The notes under the pieces are model-generated. The model saw only the letters and a program-made list of their open reading frames with translations. It did not search any database and was not told where the DNA came from. DNA of 64,000 bases from Triticum aestivum (Eukaryota > Streptophyta > Magnoliopsida > Poales > Poaceae): positions 202,496,538 through 202,560,537 of the forward strand of contig NC_057801.1 in the NCBI RefSeq assembly GCF_018294505.1. The letters are read 5' to 3'. This document shows, piece after piece, positions 22,501 to 34,169 of this stretch. Within the stretch, counting starts at the first letter, position 1. Every line of letters starts with the position of its first letter. A program made the position numbers and the translations under genes.

Positions 22501-25308
22501 ATCCGGGAAAGTATTCCCGGTGTTTCGTGTTTTTGGGCAGAGGAGCTGGAGGGGGAAAGTTGCGAGTTCGATAGGTTAGGGGTGTGTGGCGGACGAACGG
22601 GTTGCGTATCCGGATTCGTCTCGTCGTTCTGAGCAACTTTCATGTAGAAAGTATTTTCATCCGAGTTACAGATTAAAAGATATGATTTTCTAAAGATTTA
22701 AATCATTTTCTGATTTTATTTATTCATTTAAATCCAACCTTATCCAAAACAGTGTTTGATGACGTAGGCATGACATCAGAGTGATGTCAGCAGGTCAACT
22801 GGTCGGTTGACCAGTCAAAACTGACATGGGGGACCCACCTGTCATAGATAGTGGGTTAAACAGAGTTTAAACTAATCTAAAATTAGTTAGTAAACCTACT
22901 GGGCCCACCTGTCAGTGTCTAATTAAGTTTTAGTTAATTAACTAAATTAATTAGCAGTTTATATATTTGTTTTATTTGTTTTATGGCATGGGCCCGCATG
23001 TCAGTGCCACTGGGCTGCCCAGTCAGCACGTTGACCCAGTCAACAGGTCAACAGGGGGCCCTGGGCCCACCAGTCAGTGGCCCAGGTGGCGGGACTCGCG
23101 GTGCCAGGTCAGCAGGGGCGGTTCCCGCCGCCGGCGACCAAAAGCACGGCGCAGGCCCGCCGGAGTTCGCCGGAAAATGCACACAGTGCACGGATCCGCG
23201 CGCGCCTGGGCTCGTTCAAACGAGCGCGCAGAGGCGCATCTAGCGGGGGCGGTGGCGTGGCCGGAGGAGGACCACAGCGTCACCGGTGACGAGCGGGGCG
23301 GACGCCGGCGTTCGGCCGCGAGAGGGAAACGGCGCTGCAGCACGGCAGCAAGTACCCTAAACGGTCAAGAGGCCTCTACGGGCGCGTGCGAGCTCAACAA
23401 GCATGAGCCCGGGACCAAATGGTCACCGGACGGCTGCCGGCGACGAGCGCGTGCGGTGACGCGTTTGGGCGTTCACCGAGCTAGGAGCTAGCGGCCACGG
23501 AGCAGCGCGCGAGCGGGCGCGTTGGGTTCCTGGGTGCACCAAGAACAAGATGCCGTGCTCAGGAGAGCACGACGGAGAGTACGGCCACGGCGGCGAGGCG
23601 ATCCACGGCGACGGGCTCTCGGCAATGGCGAATAGGCAGCTACGGTGCGCGAGGGAAAAGGAGAGCGGGGCGCGGGAGCTCACCGAGTGGGCGCACGGGG
23701 GCCCGGTGACGGATTAGTAGCAGCAGTGGCGCGACGTAGACGGGAGGTTGGCGTTGGTCGGGGTCGATGGCGACAGCGGCGACCCGAGGAAGACGACGAC
23801 GGGGATCCCGCGCTGTAGAGCTCCCCGGATCCTAATCATCAGCGTGGAGGACGTAGAGGAGGATGACGGTGCTCGGAGACTAGTTGGAGGGGCTCGGGGA
23901 CGACGGTGGCCATGGTTAGCACGGTGGCGCGGCCATGGGCGCGCTGGGCGGATCTGAGGAGCGAGCGGGGGGGGGGGGGCGGAGATCGAGGAGGAGAGCA
24001 GGGGGGCAAGTGGGGAGGGGAGCCCGAGAGGGCGCGGCGTCAGCGCCCTTATCCTCTCCAGGGGCCTGTATCGGCGCGGGGCGGCGAGCTGGTCCGACGG
24101 CGACGCGGGCGCGGTCGGACGAACAGTGGGGGGGTGTGGGGAGGTGGTGACAGAGGTGGGGAGGTGGCAGCTGGGCCACCTGGGTCGACCGGGTGCGAGG
24201 GAATGGGCCGAAGCCCAGGGGGTCTTTCTCCTTTCCTTTTGGTTTAGTTTTAGTTTTTCTGTTTTTGCTTTTATTTATTTTCTTTTCTGTTTTAAATCAC
24301 TTTAAATTATTTAGACATTTTATAAAAATGTGTTTGCTGCACCATAATTACCTTTGTAATATTCGACAACCACCGAACATTTTTGTTTTTAATATTTGAA
24401 AACTTTTATTGTTTGCCTATTATTGAATTTGAATTTGAATCGGTTTCGAACTAACTCGAGATTAGCAACTATAAACGAGGTGACGTGGCACCATTAGCAG
24501 AGGATCACTGTAGCTTAATTACCCGGGCGTCACATAACCAATGGCGGAACCTGGATGCTCATATTGGCTCCCAAATATTGTACGAAGATCTTTATCAGTC
24601 AAACCGCATAACAACATACGTTGTTCCCTTTGTCATCGGTATGTTACTTGCCCGAGATTCGATCGTCGGTATCTCAATACCTAGTTCAATCTCATTACCG
24701 GCAAGTCTCTTTACTCGTTATGTAATGTATCATCACACAACTAACTCATTAGCTACATTGCTTGCAAGGCTTATAGTGATGTACATTACCGAGAGGGCCC
24801 ACAGATACCTCTCCGACAATCGGAGTGACAAATCCTAATCTCAAAATATGTCAACTCAACAAGTACCTTCAGAGACACCTGTAGAGCACCTTTATAATCA
24901 CCCAGTTACGTTGTGACATTTGGTAGCACACAAAGTGTTCCTTCGGTAAACGGGAGTTGCATAATCTCATAGTCATAGGAACATGTATAAGTCACGAAGA
25001 AAGCAATAGCAACATACTAAACGATCAAGTGCTAAGCTAACGGAATGGGTCAAGTCAATCACATCATTCTCTAATGATGTGATCCCGTTAATCAAATAAC
25101 AACTCATGTCTATGGTTAGGAAACTTAACCATCTTTGATTAACGAGCTAGTCAAGTAGAGGCATACTAGTGATACTATGTTTGTCTATGTATTCACACAT
25201 GTACTAAGTTTCCGGTTAATACAATTCTAGCATGAATAATAAACATTTATCATGAAATAAGGAAATAAATAATAACTTTATTATTGCCTCTAGGGCATAT
25301 TTCCTTCA
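19573..25308 (-). mobile_element. Angela/WIS/BARE-type copia solo LTR (1729 bp without its insert), reverse orientation
   Basis: On the minus strand it starts TGAAGGAAATATGCCC and ends GTTCCCAAACA, the well-known ends of the Angela/WIS/BARE LTR group. It is flanked by a perfect 5-bp duplication GTTAT (19568-19572 and 25309-25313). There is no internal domain, so it is a solo LTR made by recombination between two LTRs. It is interrupted by the 4002-bp solo LTR at 20533-24534 with its own duplication. Confidence 0.9.
20533..24534. mobile_element. 4002-bp solo LTR of a gypsy-type element, nested in the Angela-type LTR
   Basis: The ends are TGTGACGCCCCC and ACCCGGGCGTCACA, giving TG...CA plus an inverted repeat TGTGACGCCC. 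A perfect 5-bp duplication TAACC flanks it (20528-20532 and 24535-24539). No coding sequence is convincing: GC-rich frames at 22967-24250 are uneven and overlap on both strands. LTRs of about 4 kb occur in some Triticeae gypsy families, but I cannot name the family or fix the transcription direction. Confidence 0.85.
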
Positions 25309-26216
25309 GTTATTACTTTGCCCGCACCTGCTTTGTTCGATCTTTCCAGGGGAGGCACACTATTATGCCTAAGGACCTTTACGCTTATTGGTGCTTGGCA
25401 TCGCCCCAGCACCTACCTATTAGTGGGAGCCTCAGGAGCCTCAGTATTACCCTGGATCTAACTATTTCCAGCCGTGGCCATAGACCAAGTTAGGCTAAAA
25501 TCCTAAGCGCGGGGGAGTACGTATTTCTCACCGACATTACATTCATGTACCACACATTCACTCTAGTTGTCGGTGTTCATCCTCTTTCATTGTATATCCA
25601 TGTTAGTTTTTATTTTAGGTTTCTTTTGTGTGTTTGAAAAACTTTGAAAATCCAAAAATATTTCTCGCTTGTTTTAGTTTTTTTCTTTCCTCTTTAGTTA
25701 GTTCGTAGTAGTAAAGGAAAACCCAAAAAGATTTCTCGTTTATTCTTTTGTCATTTGTTAGGAGTTCTTCGATGTAAATAGTTTTTCTTGATTTTTGTTT
25801 TCCTTCGTTAGTTTGCTTTCTTCAGAAAAGGTAAAAACTCCAAAAACATTTATTGTGTTTCTCTGAATTTCTTTTCTTTTCTTTGAGTCCTCATAAGGAG
25901 AAGACTATGCTAGAGTTGCTGAGTGGCTCTCATATGCGTTATTGATGATCTAATGAAGAGCCTTGGTTCTCACTTAAGGAAATACTTATCTCTACTGACT
26001 GCATCTCCCCTCCTCTTTGGGGAAAATCCCAACACAACTCACAAGTAGCTACATGTTTTCTGGATCTCAGGATATCGTTAAGTGTAACGATAGTCCTGAA
26101 ACAACATTGAGGGTATGGTGTTAGAAGAACGATCATATTGAATCGACCCAATCTTGTCTGTTATACTTTGAGATAATATTTTTTGAAATCAATTGTTATA
26201 ACATGGAGTGTTAGCA

Positions 26217-29200
26217 TGTGTTTTTATCTCCTTAGACCATGAGAGTATCTTAGTCACTTCCTACCATATGGTGGACTTTAGGGTTTCTCAAATATCATCA
26301 GTAACACAGTGATCATAACAACAACTTACAGGTTCATCAAAAAGTTTGACAAGGGACTAGATAGCTCGGGAGTGGGATTTGGTCCTCCGGTGATGGAGAT
26401 ATATCCTTAGGGCCCTCTTGGTGTGACGACATACATCATTGTCTGGCCAAACATAGGTGACTATGTCATGGGGATGCCGGAACACTTCAATGAGAAAGAA
26501 GAATAAAATCGGGAACTGGTCAATGGTATAGTGAGCATGTGCATGACTCAGGAGGATACCGATACATCCTAGGTTTTGTGAAGTATCATGAAGCAAAGGG
26601 AACATCACATGATAACTAAAGTTTCACTTGCATTGAATGGCATTCGTGTAATCATAGGTATCGATATGGACGTCCACGGTTCCGTTATCGATCATTGAAC
26701 TAAGGGGTTTCTTTCATGTCAATGATTTACCGAACCTACGGGGTCACAAGCTTAAGGTAATCATGCCCGTTGAGTGTTAGTAGGACGAGAGTATCGAGGA
26801 TTTATTTGTGGAATTGTTTCATTAATATTCGAAATAGTTTCAAGAGGAACCGAAAGTGTTTCGGGGTCACCGGAAGGGTTTCAGAGTTTATCGGGAAATA
26901 CCGGGTATTACCGAGAAATAATATATAGGTGGAAAATGTTTCCGGAGATGTTAAATTATAATAAAAGGCTCTAATAATATTTAGGAGGCTCTCATATTTA
27001 ATTTAATATCAACGGGTCTTAAAAGGCCAAGTGGTGGAAAGATACATGGGCCCAAGTGGAGGTGGTGCTCCCTTTTCCCACTTGGGAAGGGAGGGGAGGC
27101 CGAATTGGATGGGGACTTGATGGGGAATGTTGCATGGAAAACAAAACAAATTACGCACACGCAAGATCTATCCATGGAGATGCATAGCTACGAGAGGGGG
27201 AGAGCATCTACATACCCTTGTAGATCACTAAGCGGAAGCGTTTATCACGCGATTGATGTAGTCGTACTCTTCGCGATCCGATCACGATCCAACCGATCTA
27301 GTGTCGAACGGACGACACCTCCGAGTTTAGCACATGTGCGGCTCGATGACGTATCCTCCTTCCTGATCCAGCAAGCGGGAGAGGAGAAGTAGATGGGATC
27401 ACAACCAACACGACAGCGTGGTGGTGGAGCACCGACACCACTTCGCTAAGCGTCGCCGGGACGAGGCTATGGAACTACGGAGTAACGGGAGAGAGAGGGG
27501 CGCCAAGGGCTTGGGGCGCCCCCTCCCCTCTATATATAGGTGGAGGGGCGTGGGAAACAGCCCCTCCAAGCCCTAGGCACAGCTAATGGGGAGAGGACTT
27601 GGACTCCAATTTCAATCCTATTCCTATTAGGACTCCTTCCTTGTTTGCCTTCCCTAGCCACATGGGCTTTTGAGGACTCGGTGCGGCTAGCACAATAAGT
27701 CCAGGGCACCTCCCCGCAGCCCATGCTATCCCTTGGATCATGGTGGACCCACCTGTGGACTTCTGGACCCCCTCCGGAGTCCTCCGGAACCTTCTGGAAG
27801 CTTCCCGGTACAATACTGAAGAAACTGCAGCTTTTTCCGGAACCCAAAATATGACTTCCCATATATAAATGTTTACCTCTTGATCATTCTGAGACTCATA
27901 GTGACGTCCGGGATCTCATCTGGGACTCCGAACAACATTTGGTTATCACTCATCAAATATCCCAATACTACTCTAGCGTCAACGAACGTTAAGCGTGCGA
28001 CCCTGCGGGTTCGCGAATTATGTAGTCATGACCGAGACACCTTTCCGGTCAATAACCAATAGCGGGACCTGGATGCCCATATTGATTCCTACATATTCCA
28101 CGAAGATATTTTATCGGTTGAACCTTTATGACAACATACGTAATTCCCTTTGTTTATCGGTATGTTACTTGCCCGAGATTCGATCGTCGATATCTCTATA
28201 CCTAGTTCAATCTCGTTATCGGCAAGTCTCTTTACTCGTTCTGTAATACATCATCTTGCAACTAACTCCTTAGTCACTTTGCTTGCAAGATTCTTGTGAT
28301 GTGTATTACCGAGAGGGCCCAGAGATACCTCTCTGTCATTCAGAGTGACAAATGTCAAAAATCCCAATCTCGATTCATGCCAACTCAACAGACACCTTCG
28401 GAGATACCTGTAGAGCATCTTTATGATCACCCAGTTACGTTGTGATGTTTGATAGCACACAAGGTATTCCTCCTGTATCCGGGAGTTTCATGATCTCATG
28501 GTCGAAGAAAGATGTATTTGGCATTAAGAAAGCAGTAGCAATAAACTGAACGATCATATGCTAAGCTAACGGCTGGGTCTTGTCCACCACATCATTCTCC
28601 TAATGATGTGATCCCGTCATCAAGTGATAATTCATGTCTATGGTTAGGAAACCTTAACCATCTTTGATGAACGAGCTAGTCTAGTAGAGGCTCACTAGGG
28701 ACACTGTATTTGTTTATGTATTCACACATGTATTTAAGTTTCCGGTCAATACAATTCTAGCATGAATAATAAACCTTTATCATGATTAAGGAAATATAGT
28801 AATAACCATTTTATTATTGTTTCCAGGGCATATTTTCATCAGGACTCCCCTCCCCTTGGCCGGCCAAGGAGGGGAATCATTTCCCTCCTTGTGGTGCCCC
28901 TCTCTCCCCCCTCCAACCTACATATACTAGAGGGTTTTGTGACTTTTGAGTACACAAGTTTTGGAGCCTCCTCTAGTTCATCTAGTTCTAGTTGTACTTG
29001 GTCCTAGTTGACTATTTACAGCTAAACCTAGTTCCTCTGATCCTCATAAGTAGAAGCTCAATGTGGTTCTAATATCCTCCCTCTAGTTCTCCAGCTCTGG
29101 ACGGCGAAGCGCTGCCGGATCGTGAAGATTGGACTCTTGCAACCATGTAGAGAGGCCACGATTTCGGTCTTCCGTTTCAGGGATGTTCGAGGGCGGTTTG

Positions 29201-29363
29201 CGGGATCGTCATCAACGATTCGAGGGACTCCAAGTACGATTTATACCGACTCGTCTACTTTCGCTACACTCCAGAGTCGGTAATGATCGTTGATCCAAAC
29301 CCTGCATCTTCATATTTTTCCTGGTTGATTGTTGGGGAATTTTTTACTACTACGTTCACAACA
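26217..29363 (+). mobile_element. LTR of an unassigned Triticeae retrotransposon, split by a second Angela-type LTR
   Basis: The left part (about 26217-27117) and right part (28847-29363) together make about 1.4 kb. The right part contains a TATA-like ACATATACTAGAGG (about 28920), the motif GACGGCGAAGCGCTGCCGGATCG (about 29100) and an LTR-like end TTCACAACA. No primer-binding site follows and I see no convincing flanking duplication, so it is either an old solo LTR or a truncated element. The exact left boundary is uncertain by a few bases. Confidence 0.5.
27118..28841 (-). mobile_element. second Angela/WIS/BARE-related copia solo LTR (1724 bp), reverse orientation
   Basis: On the minus strand it begins TGATGAAAATATGCCC and ends CATTCCCCATCA. 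It shares long stretches with the solo LTR at 19573-25308, such as ACATACGTAATTCCC against ACATACGTTGTTCCC and the GCGGAAGCGTT segment. A perfect 5-bp duplication GGACT flanks it (27113-27117 and 28842-28846). It is clearly diverged from the first copy and represents another subfamily or an older insertion. Confidence 0.9.
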
Positions 29364-29937
29364 TATTTGAGGTTGGAATAAGAAGAAATTGACTGAACAT
29401 AAAAACAAAGTTAACAAAAAAGTAAAAGACAGGCAGGAGAGATTGTCTAGCGTTTCCAAGTTAGATGTCCGAGTTTTGAGAGTCTTTAATGAAAAGGAAC
29501 ATCACTTTAATATTGCCCATTGCCATAGTGGCATTTATTGAGCAGTCTATCGCTTTTATTACCCCACCACCACAAGTTCGTACGAAGCTTATTTCCCTTC
29601 CAATAAAAGATCATACATATTTAGGGCAATTTTTAATGCATGCACCGGTGACAACTTACATGAAGGATCTTATTCAATCCATAGGAAGTTATAGTGTACT
29701 CTCATGGAAGAAAGTGGGTTTGTGGTTTTTGGATGAAAAAGTAGTATCTCTACTTAGTGCGGAAGTATTTGGCTATAAAATATTATAAACAAACACCAAA
29801 TGTTAGAGGATCCATGACAATCTAACTTCTATGCAAATATACATGAACATAACTCATTACGTTGTCTTCCTTGTCCAGTATTAACTATTTGATCAAGTGT
29901 GAAAATATTCAATGAGGGTTCACAATCATAAAAGATG
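29364..29937. other. unassigned sequence between an LTR and the Mutator-like element
   Basis: AT-rich sequence. A 99-codon open frame at 29489-29788 has a hydrophobic N-terminus (LILPIAIVAFIEQ) but no recognised domain, splice context or promoter, and it may be chance. I see nothing else. Confidence 0.3.
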
Positions 29938-31054
29938 TCCAAGATAGCGAAAATTCGTTTCTGAGCTCGAGCTCAGATGATCCTGAAATCTACACCAATC
30001 ACTCACATAAGGATCCGAGCCATCCAGTGTATTCTATTGGCGTATTTTACTTTTCCCACTCAGCCGCTGAAGAGCAATCATTGCGCCGACGCGTTACGGC
30101 GGAGAGGCGGAACATGTAGTTGTCCGACGGCTCGTCGTCTTATCCGAGCCATCCTGAGCCGATAGAGAGCCGCCTCCGCCATGGACGATCTCAGCGCTTG
30201 TCGTCGGGTCGTGTTCCCCGAACCCTTCCTCACCGGAGTCTTGCCCATCTCACCTCCTGCTTCAGCACACCGGCCCTGCTCATTGCTAGTTGGATTCACC
30301 TATCCCTGCTAATGCATTCAACCCACCACCAAAAAAAAATGCTAAATGAAGATGCACCTATACCTCGTCCACTCCTTCACCTCTATCTGCTGGCAGATTT
30401 GCTGCACTCCAAGCGCTTGACACTGTCCCAATGGATGAAGAGCGGGATTGCTGCAGCAATGGGAGGATTACGATTTCTCTGCATCATTATTACGTAGCCA
30501 AAGATAGGTACAAACAGCAGAGAATTGTAACCTGAACTTGCTGATCCCCGACAGAGCGACTACCTTCAGACCTCCTTGTTGTGCCACTCATGCGGTGTCA
30601 ACACAGGATGGCGCCATTGGTACTACCACTATAGCTTCAAAAATGTTTGAAAAAGCACACAAGTGCTGGTAGGCACCAAAGGGGACACAGCTTTTGCAGA
30701 ACAAATCGAATTTTGAATTTGATGAGTGCCCAAGCCAACATCATGTATGCCATCTGGCCACAAACACATCAAAATGCATACAAGCACCAGCCGAAATCCT
30801 CATCCTATCTGAATGACTCCAGCAGAAACAAGATTCAGTTAAAAGTCTGAAGCATCCATCTCGGAAAATCAGATACATCCAGTTCATCGATTAAACAATC
30901 ATCATAGTACAAATATTCATGAAACATGGTTTTCGCACCAACATAGAGTGCCACACGAAATTGAGGAACAAGTGTGGAGCAAATGCTCACAGAAAAACAC
31001 TAGAAAATCCTCAGAATACAAATACCTTAGATTACAACATTTAAATTCCAGATT

Positions 31055-32120
31055 TCAGTTTTCTGCAATGCCCAATCGGCTTGTGCGCGTGGTATGGCTG
31101 CGGCCTTCCATACCACAATTCTTACACCTTCCAAGCTTCTGTGACTTCTTCGGTGCATCTCCTCTCTCAGGGCAAGTTGTCCGTTTGTGCCCCTCACGCC
31201 GTCATATGCTGCAGAATCTTGTGCGCTTACTCAGACACTCGTATGGTGCGTTCTCCCTGCTATTCGTTGGTCTACTGACCCCCCTTTTCTTTTCTGGAGC
31301 TATGAAGCCAAGGAGAGCATTGACACTCCCAGAGTTTCCAGCACTGATGCATTTGTCAACACACTCGCCGCCAACATATGGAATCTCTCCATTGCCAGGC
31401 AAAGTACCGGGAGCTAATTCACCCATGCGGTCCACAAAACCCATACCATCCCTTCGCTTTCCGAAAGGTGCTCCACTCACCAAAAGAGCTTCAAACCCGT
31501 CTAATATGTGATCGAATGCTTCTGCACTAGAGTCACCCAGCCGCACTACCTCCATTGCTCTCAAGTAAAGGGTCGAGTGCCTACATGTCAACGACATGTT
31601 AACTGAATTATCTCTCTGGTACTGAACCACATCTTTTGGAAGTATGTCCCTCGCGTCTTTGGTCCACCGCTTCAATATATGCTTAGAAGGGATCCCCTCC
31701 ACATGTAGTATCTCCATGACCTGACTCATCAAACAAATTTTATAAATTTCTTATACAAGGGCAAATATTTCAATTCCAAATGAAACAAAAGAAGTCAGCA
31801 GAAAATTACCCTCAAAACATGGCTGCACAACATTCCAGTGTGCTCGAACTGACCACATTCACATGTATACTCTGTTTGTCTTCACTTATGTTCACCTCAT
31901 ACTCAACCCTGCTCCATTTCTCTCTTTTCGCTGCATTGTTGTGAACCGTGACATACTTCCTCATCTTCTCCTTCTCTGTGACATCGTATGCTGTCGCTTC
32001 AATTAACAAGCGTCCGAATTCTTCAAACATCGCCCTAGTGTATATTTTACTTGCATGCCTTATCACACTTTTTGTTGGCTGCTCTGCGTACTTGTGAATC
32101 GACTGCTCCATAGCGCTCAT
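31055..32120 (-). pseudogene. FAR1-related / MULE-type transposase C-terminal part, broken
   Basis: Minus-strand exons are about 32100-31810 and 31720-31055, joined by an intron (31809-31721) whose phase fits. The first contains HASKIYTRAMFEEFG and the SWIM zinc-finger pattern C-x-C ... C-x-H (CECGQFEHTGMLCSH), in a frame shifted by one base from the preceding ORF. The second has the usual FRS tail (KHILKRWTKDARD), an HILDGFE segment and a zinc knuckle near the end. A TGA at 31204-31202 replaces the second Cys of that C-x2-C-x4-H-x4-C knuckle, but the frame stays open after it to 31055. The FAR1 DNA-binding and DDE parts are not seen. FAR1/FRS proteins descend from MULE transposases, so this may be the element's own former transposase. 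Confidence 0.65.
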
Positions 32121-33993
32121 TCGGGAAGGGCATTGTGTCCGGTCCGGTGGTGCACTTCCCAGCCTTAATCTGCAAAACCACAGGCAATACCTTTCTTTAG
32201 GTTTTACATTTGACTAGATGACTCGTTGCGCCAATGGCGCAAAGGCCGAGAGGAAGCCAAGTATTGTGAGAATATTAGACACCCAAGTCGAAAACCAAAT
32301 GTGGCCAACACTCCCTCATCCTTTGCTTGGAAGACGCATTTTCTCACCGGATCTAACACAAATACATGATGCTTCAAGAACAAATTTCAGAGCAAATATA
32401 AAGCTCACGGGATCTAACATAGATACATGATTCTTCAAGAGCAAATTTCAGAGCAAATATAAAGCATAGAAAGATTTAAGTTGTACTATTGAGACCATAC
32501 CACCATATCTTCATTTAGTTTCTTTGGAAATCTAAAGGTCTAAGAGGATGGTACATGTGAGAAGCTGTGAATCCAAAACAAAAAACTAAACTAACTTCCA
32601 AACAAACATTTCAAGTTTGGAAGCCACAAAGAAGCAGCCCAGATCTCTCGTTGTAGTGCAGGTACATGTCCTTAATCCTGCATCCACAGCCCATAATTTT
32701 TCAACACCTAAATCCACGAAATCCAACCGAAGGAAATCATGGCAGAAACATGCACCGTGGCTTACATCTCCGAGAAAGACTTCTTGGCATTCTTGTGCAG
32801 GTCGGACATAGCAATCGCTTGAGCCCATATTTCAGTCTTCTTTAATCTCTAACAAATAACAAAATCTTAAGCTTAAGCATCCACACAAACAGAAAATGCA
32901 AAACAAATCTCACACAAAACTGTCCCAAGTCAGATACAGGGGAAACCAAGGTGAGATGATCATGTTTCTTATAGGAAACAATAACCATAGGTAAATACAT
33001 ACATTATTGTCCTGTTAGAAGGTACTTAGTTGTACTTCAAGTGGTACTGGGACATGAAACTAAGCCATTGAAATTTTTGAAACAGAATAGATGATAACAC
33101 CGGTGTAGGCCATGAACAAAAATACAAAGAAGAACATAATCAAGCATAACCCACCTCGACTGAAGCAATGGTTGATCAACAGCAGGAACCTGAACCTCGT
33201 GATGCTAGACCATATATCTATGGTTACCCTTTTTATTTCTCCTGCCTAACCTGAAGTAGTTATCTGGACAAAATAGGGAGGCACACTTCAACAAATCAGT
33301 TCTTAGTAATTATAGAATGCCCTGTATTAAAGGAAGTAAAATCAAGCATGTATGTGCTCTAACTTTCATAACTGCATGTAAACTCAGCAACTAACCATTT
33401 GTTGATAGCTTAGGTAAATTACAGGCATTAATCATGCAGCCTGAAGGGTGCATCAAGACTTATCTGAAGTTTGATACAATGTGCTTTCTATGTGAAAGTT
33501 GTTCCTTCTAACCTGAATAATTTGTTTGGGGGGATTTCCTTAAAATTTTCCCAAAGGAATATAAAACATTTAGTTTGGCCACCAGGGTTTATATGTTCGA
33601 CGATGTACAACAACATCTTCCTTGCTTTCCCCGACATTGCCACATGCCACCCTTCAAGATGACAGTAGAGGGATGATTCTTCAACTGAAGATGAAGAAAT
33701 GAAGGAAAAGCAAAAGTTTACCCGAGACATTCGACATACACCATTCATGTATGGAGCCTGGAGGGACCCTCTTCTCCACTTCTCTCGACTCACTACTGGC
33801 ATTGTTGACTCGCACCTTGCATCCGAGCCTAGATATATGGAAGAGCGGAAATGAGCTTGTATACTGGTAAATGGCAGTTGACACCACACATATCGGCCAA
33901 CCACATGAAACAGCTAGAACAGACTGGCCGGCCATAGCGAATAGGGTAAATAGAATAATGTACATATTGTAAAAGACACCACCAGCATGGATT
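32121..33993. other. unassigned MULE interior
   Basis: No recognised gene. A minus-strand open frame of 138 codons at 33488-33904 has no familiar motif. The rest is AT-rich and intron-like. Confidence 0.3.
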
Positions 33994-34165
33994 CTAAGCA
34001 ATGGATTGGAAGATCTCAGGAAACACAATGTTCCTGGTCTGAGAATTAGTAGTACCATCTTCATTTTCAATCAGGATTTTCAAAGCCTTTTTTGAGGTCA
34101 CACGTGACACTGCTACATAAAGCTGGCCATGCGTGAACACAAGTGCATTAAAGTATAGACCAACA
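33994..34165 (-). pseudogene. last exon of a PIF1-like DNA helicase (Helitron-type), fragment
   Basis: After an AG acceptor at 34166-34167 (minus strand), 57 codons run to TAG at 33994. They include FTHGQLYVAVSRVTSKKAL, the C-terminal helicase motif VI region of PIF1-family proteins as carried by Helitron RepHel proteins, and a natural-looking C-terminus. The Walker motifs and the remaining helicase and Rep regions are not seen upstream. So this is one exon without its gene, either captured by the MULE or left by a Helitron that inserted in it. Confidence 0.6.
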
Positions 34166-34169
34166 CTGC

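Larger units (their letters stand above)
18850..25483 (+). pseudogene. Athila-type retroelement coding remnant, split by a solo LTR
   Basis: The left part (18850 to about 19567) has segments such as LLFTNTFVQNF and GDRTFSLGAII, which resemble the non-pol protein of grass Athila elements. An in-frame TAG at 19114-19116 and at least one frameshift (about 19380) break it. The right part (25309-25483), beyond the solo LTR, ends with PQYYPGSNYFQPWP and TAG at 25481-25483. The two parts are joined by the 5-bp duplication GTTAT. The upstream portion is missing, separated by the CACTA element. It lacks protease, reverse transcriptase and integrase motifs. It is not functional. Confidence 0.55.
18850..26216 (+). 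mobile_element. Athila-type gypsy remnant hosting the CACTA end and an Angela-type solo LTR
   Basis: Coding-like sequence starts immediately after the CACTA terminus and resumes after the solo LTR at 25309. After the reading frame ends (25483), the motif GCGGGGGAGTACGTATTTCTCACC and degenerate repeats with 'ccaaaaatatttctcg' follow (about 25620-25880). I recognise these as the 3' non-coding part of grass Athila elements. The right limit, where an LTR begins near 26217, is approximate. Confidence 0.55.

Noticed and set aside
22967..24250. Overlapping long open frames on both strands
   Set aside because: GC-rich LTR sequence inside the 4-kb solo LTR; composition alone keeps the frames open and no domain is visible.
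29960..29976. Perfect palindrome CTGAGCTCGAGCTCAG read as a stand-alone regulatory site or terminator
   Set aside because: Its position just inside the 10-bp direct repeat and the related sequence at the other end fit a transposon terminus better.
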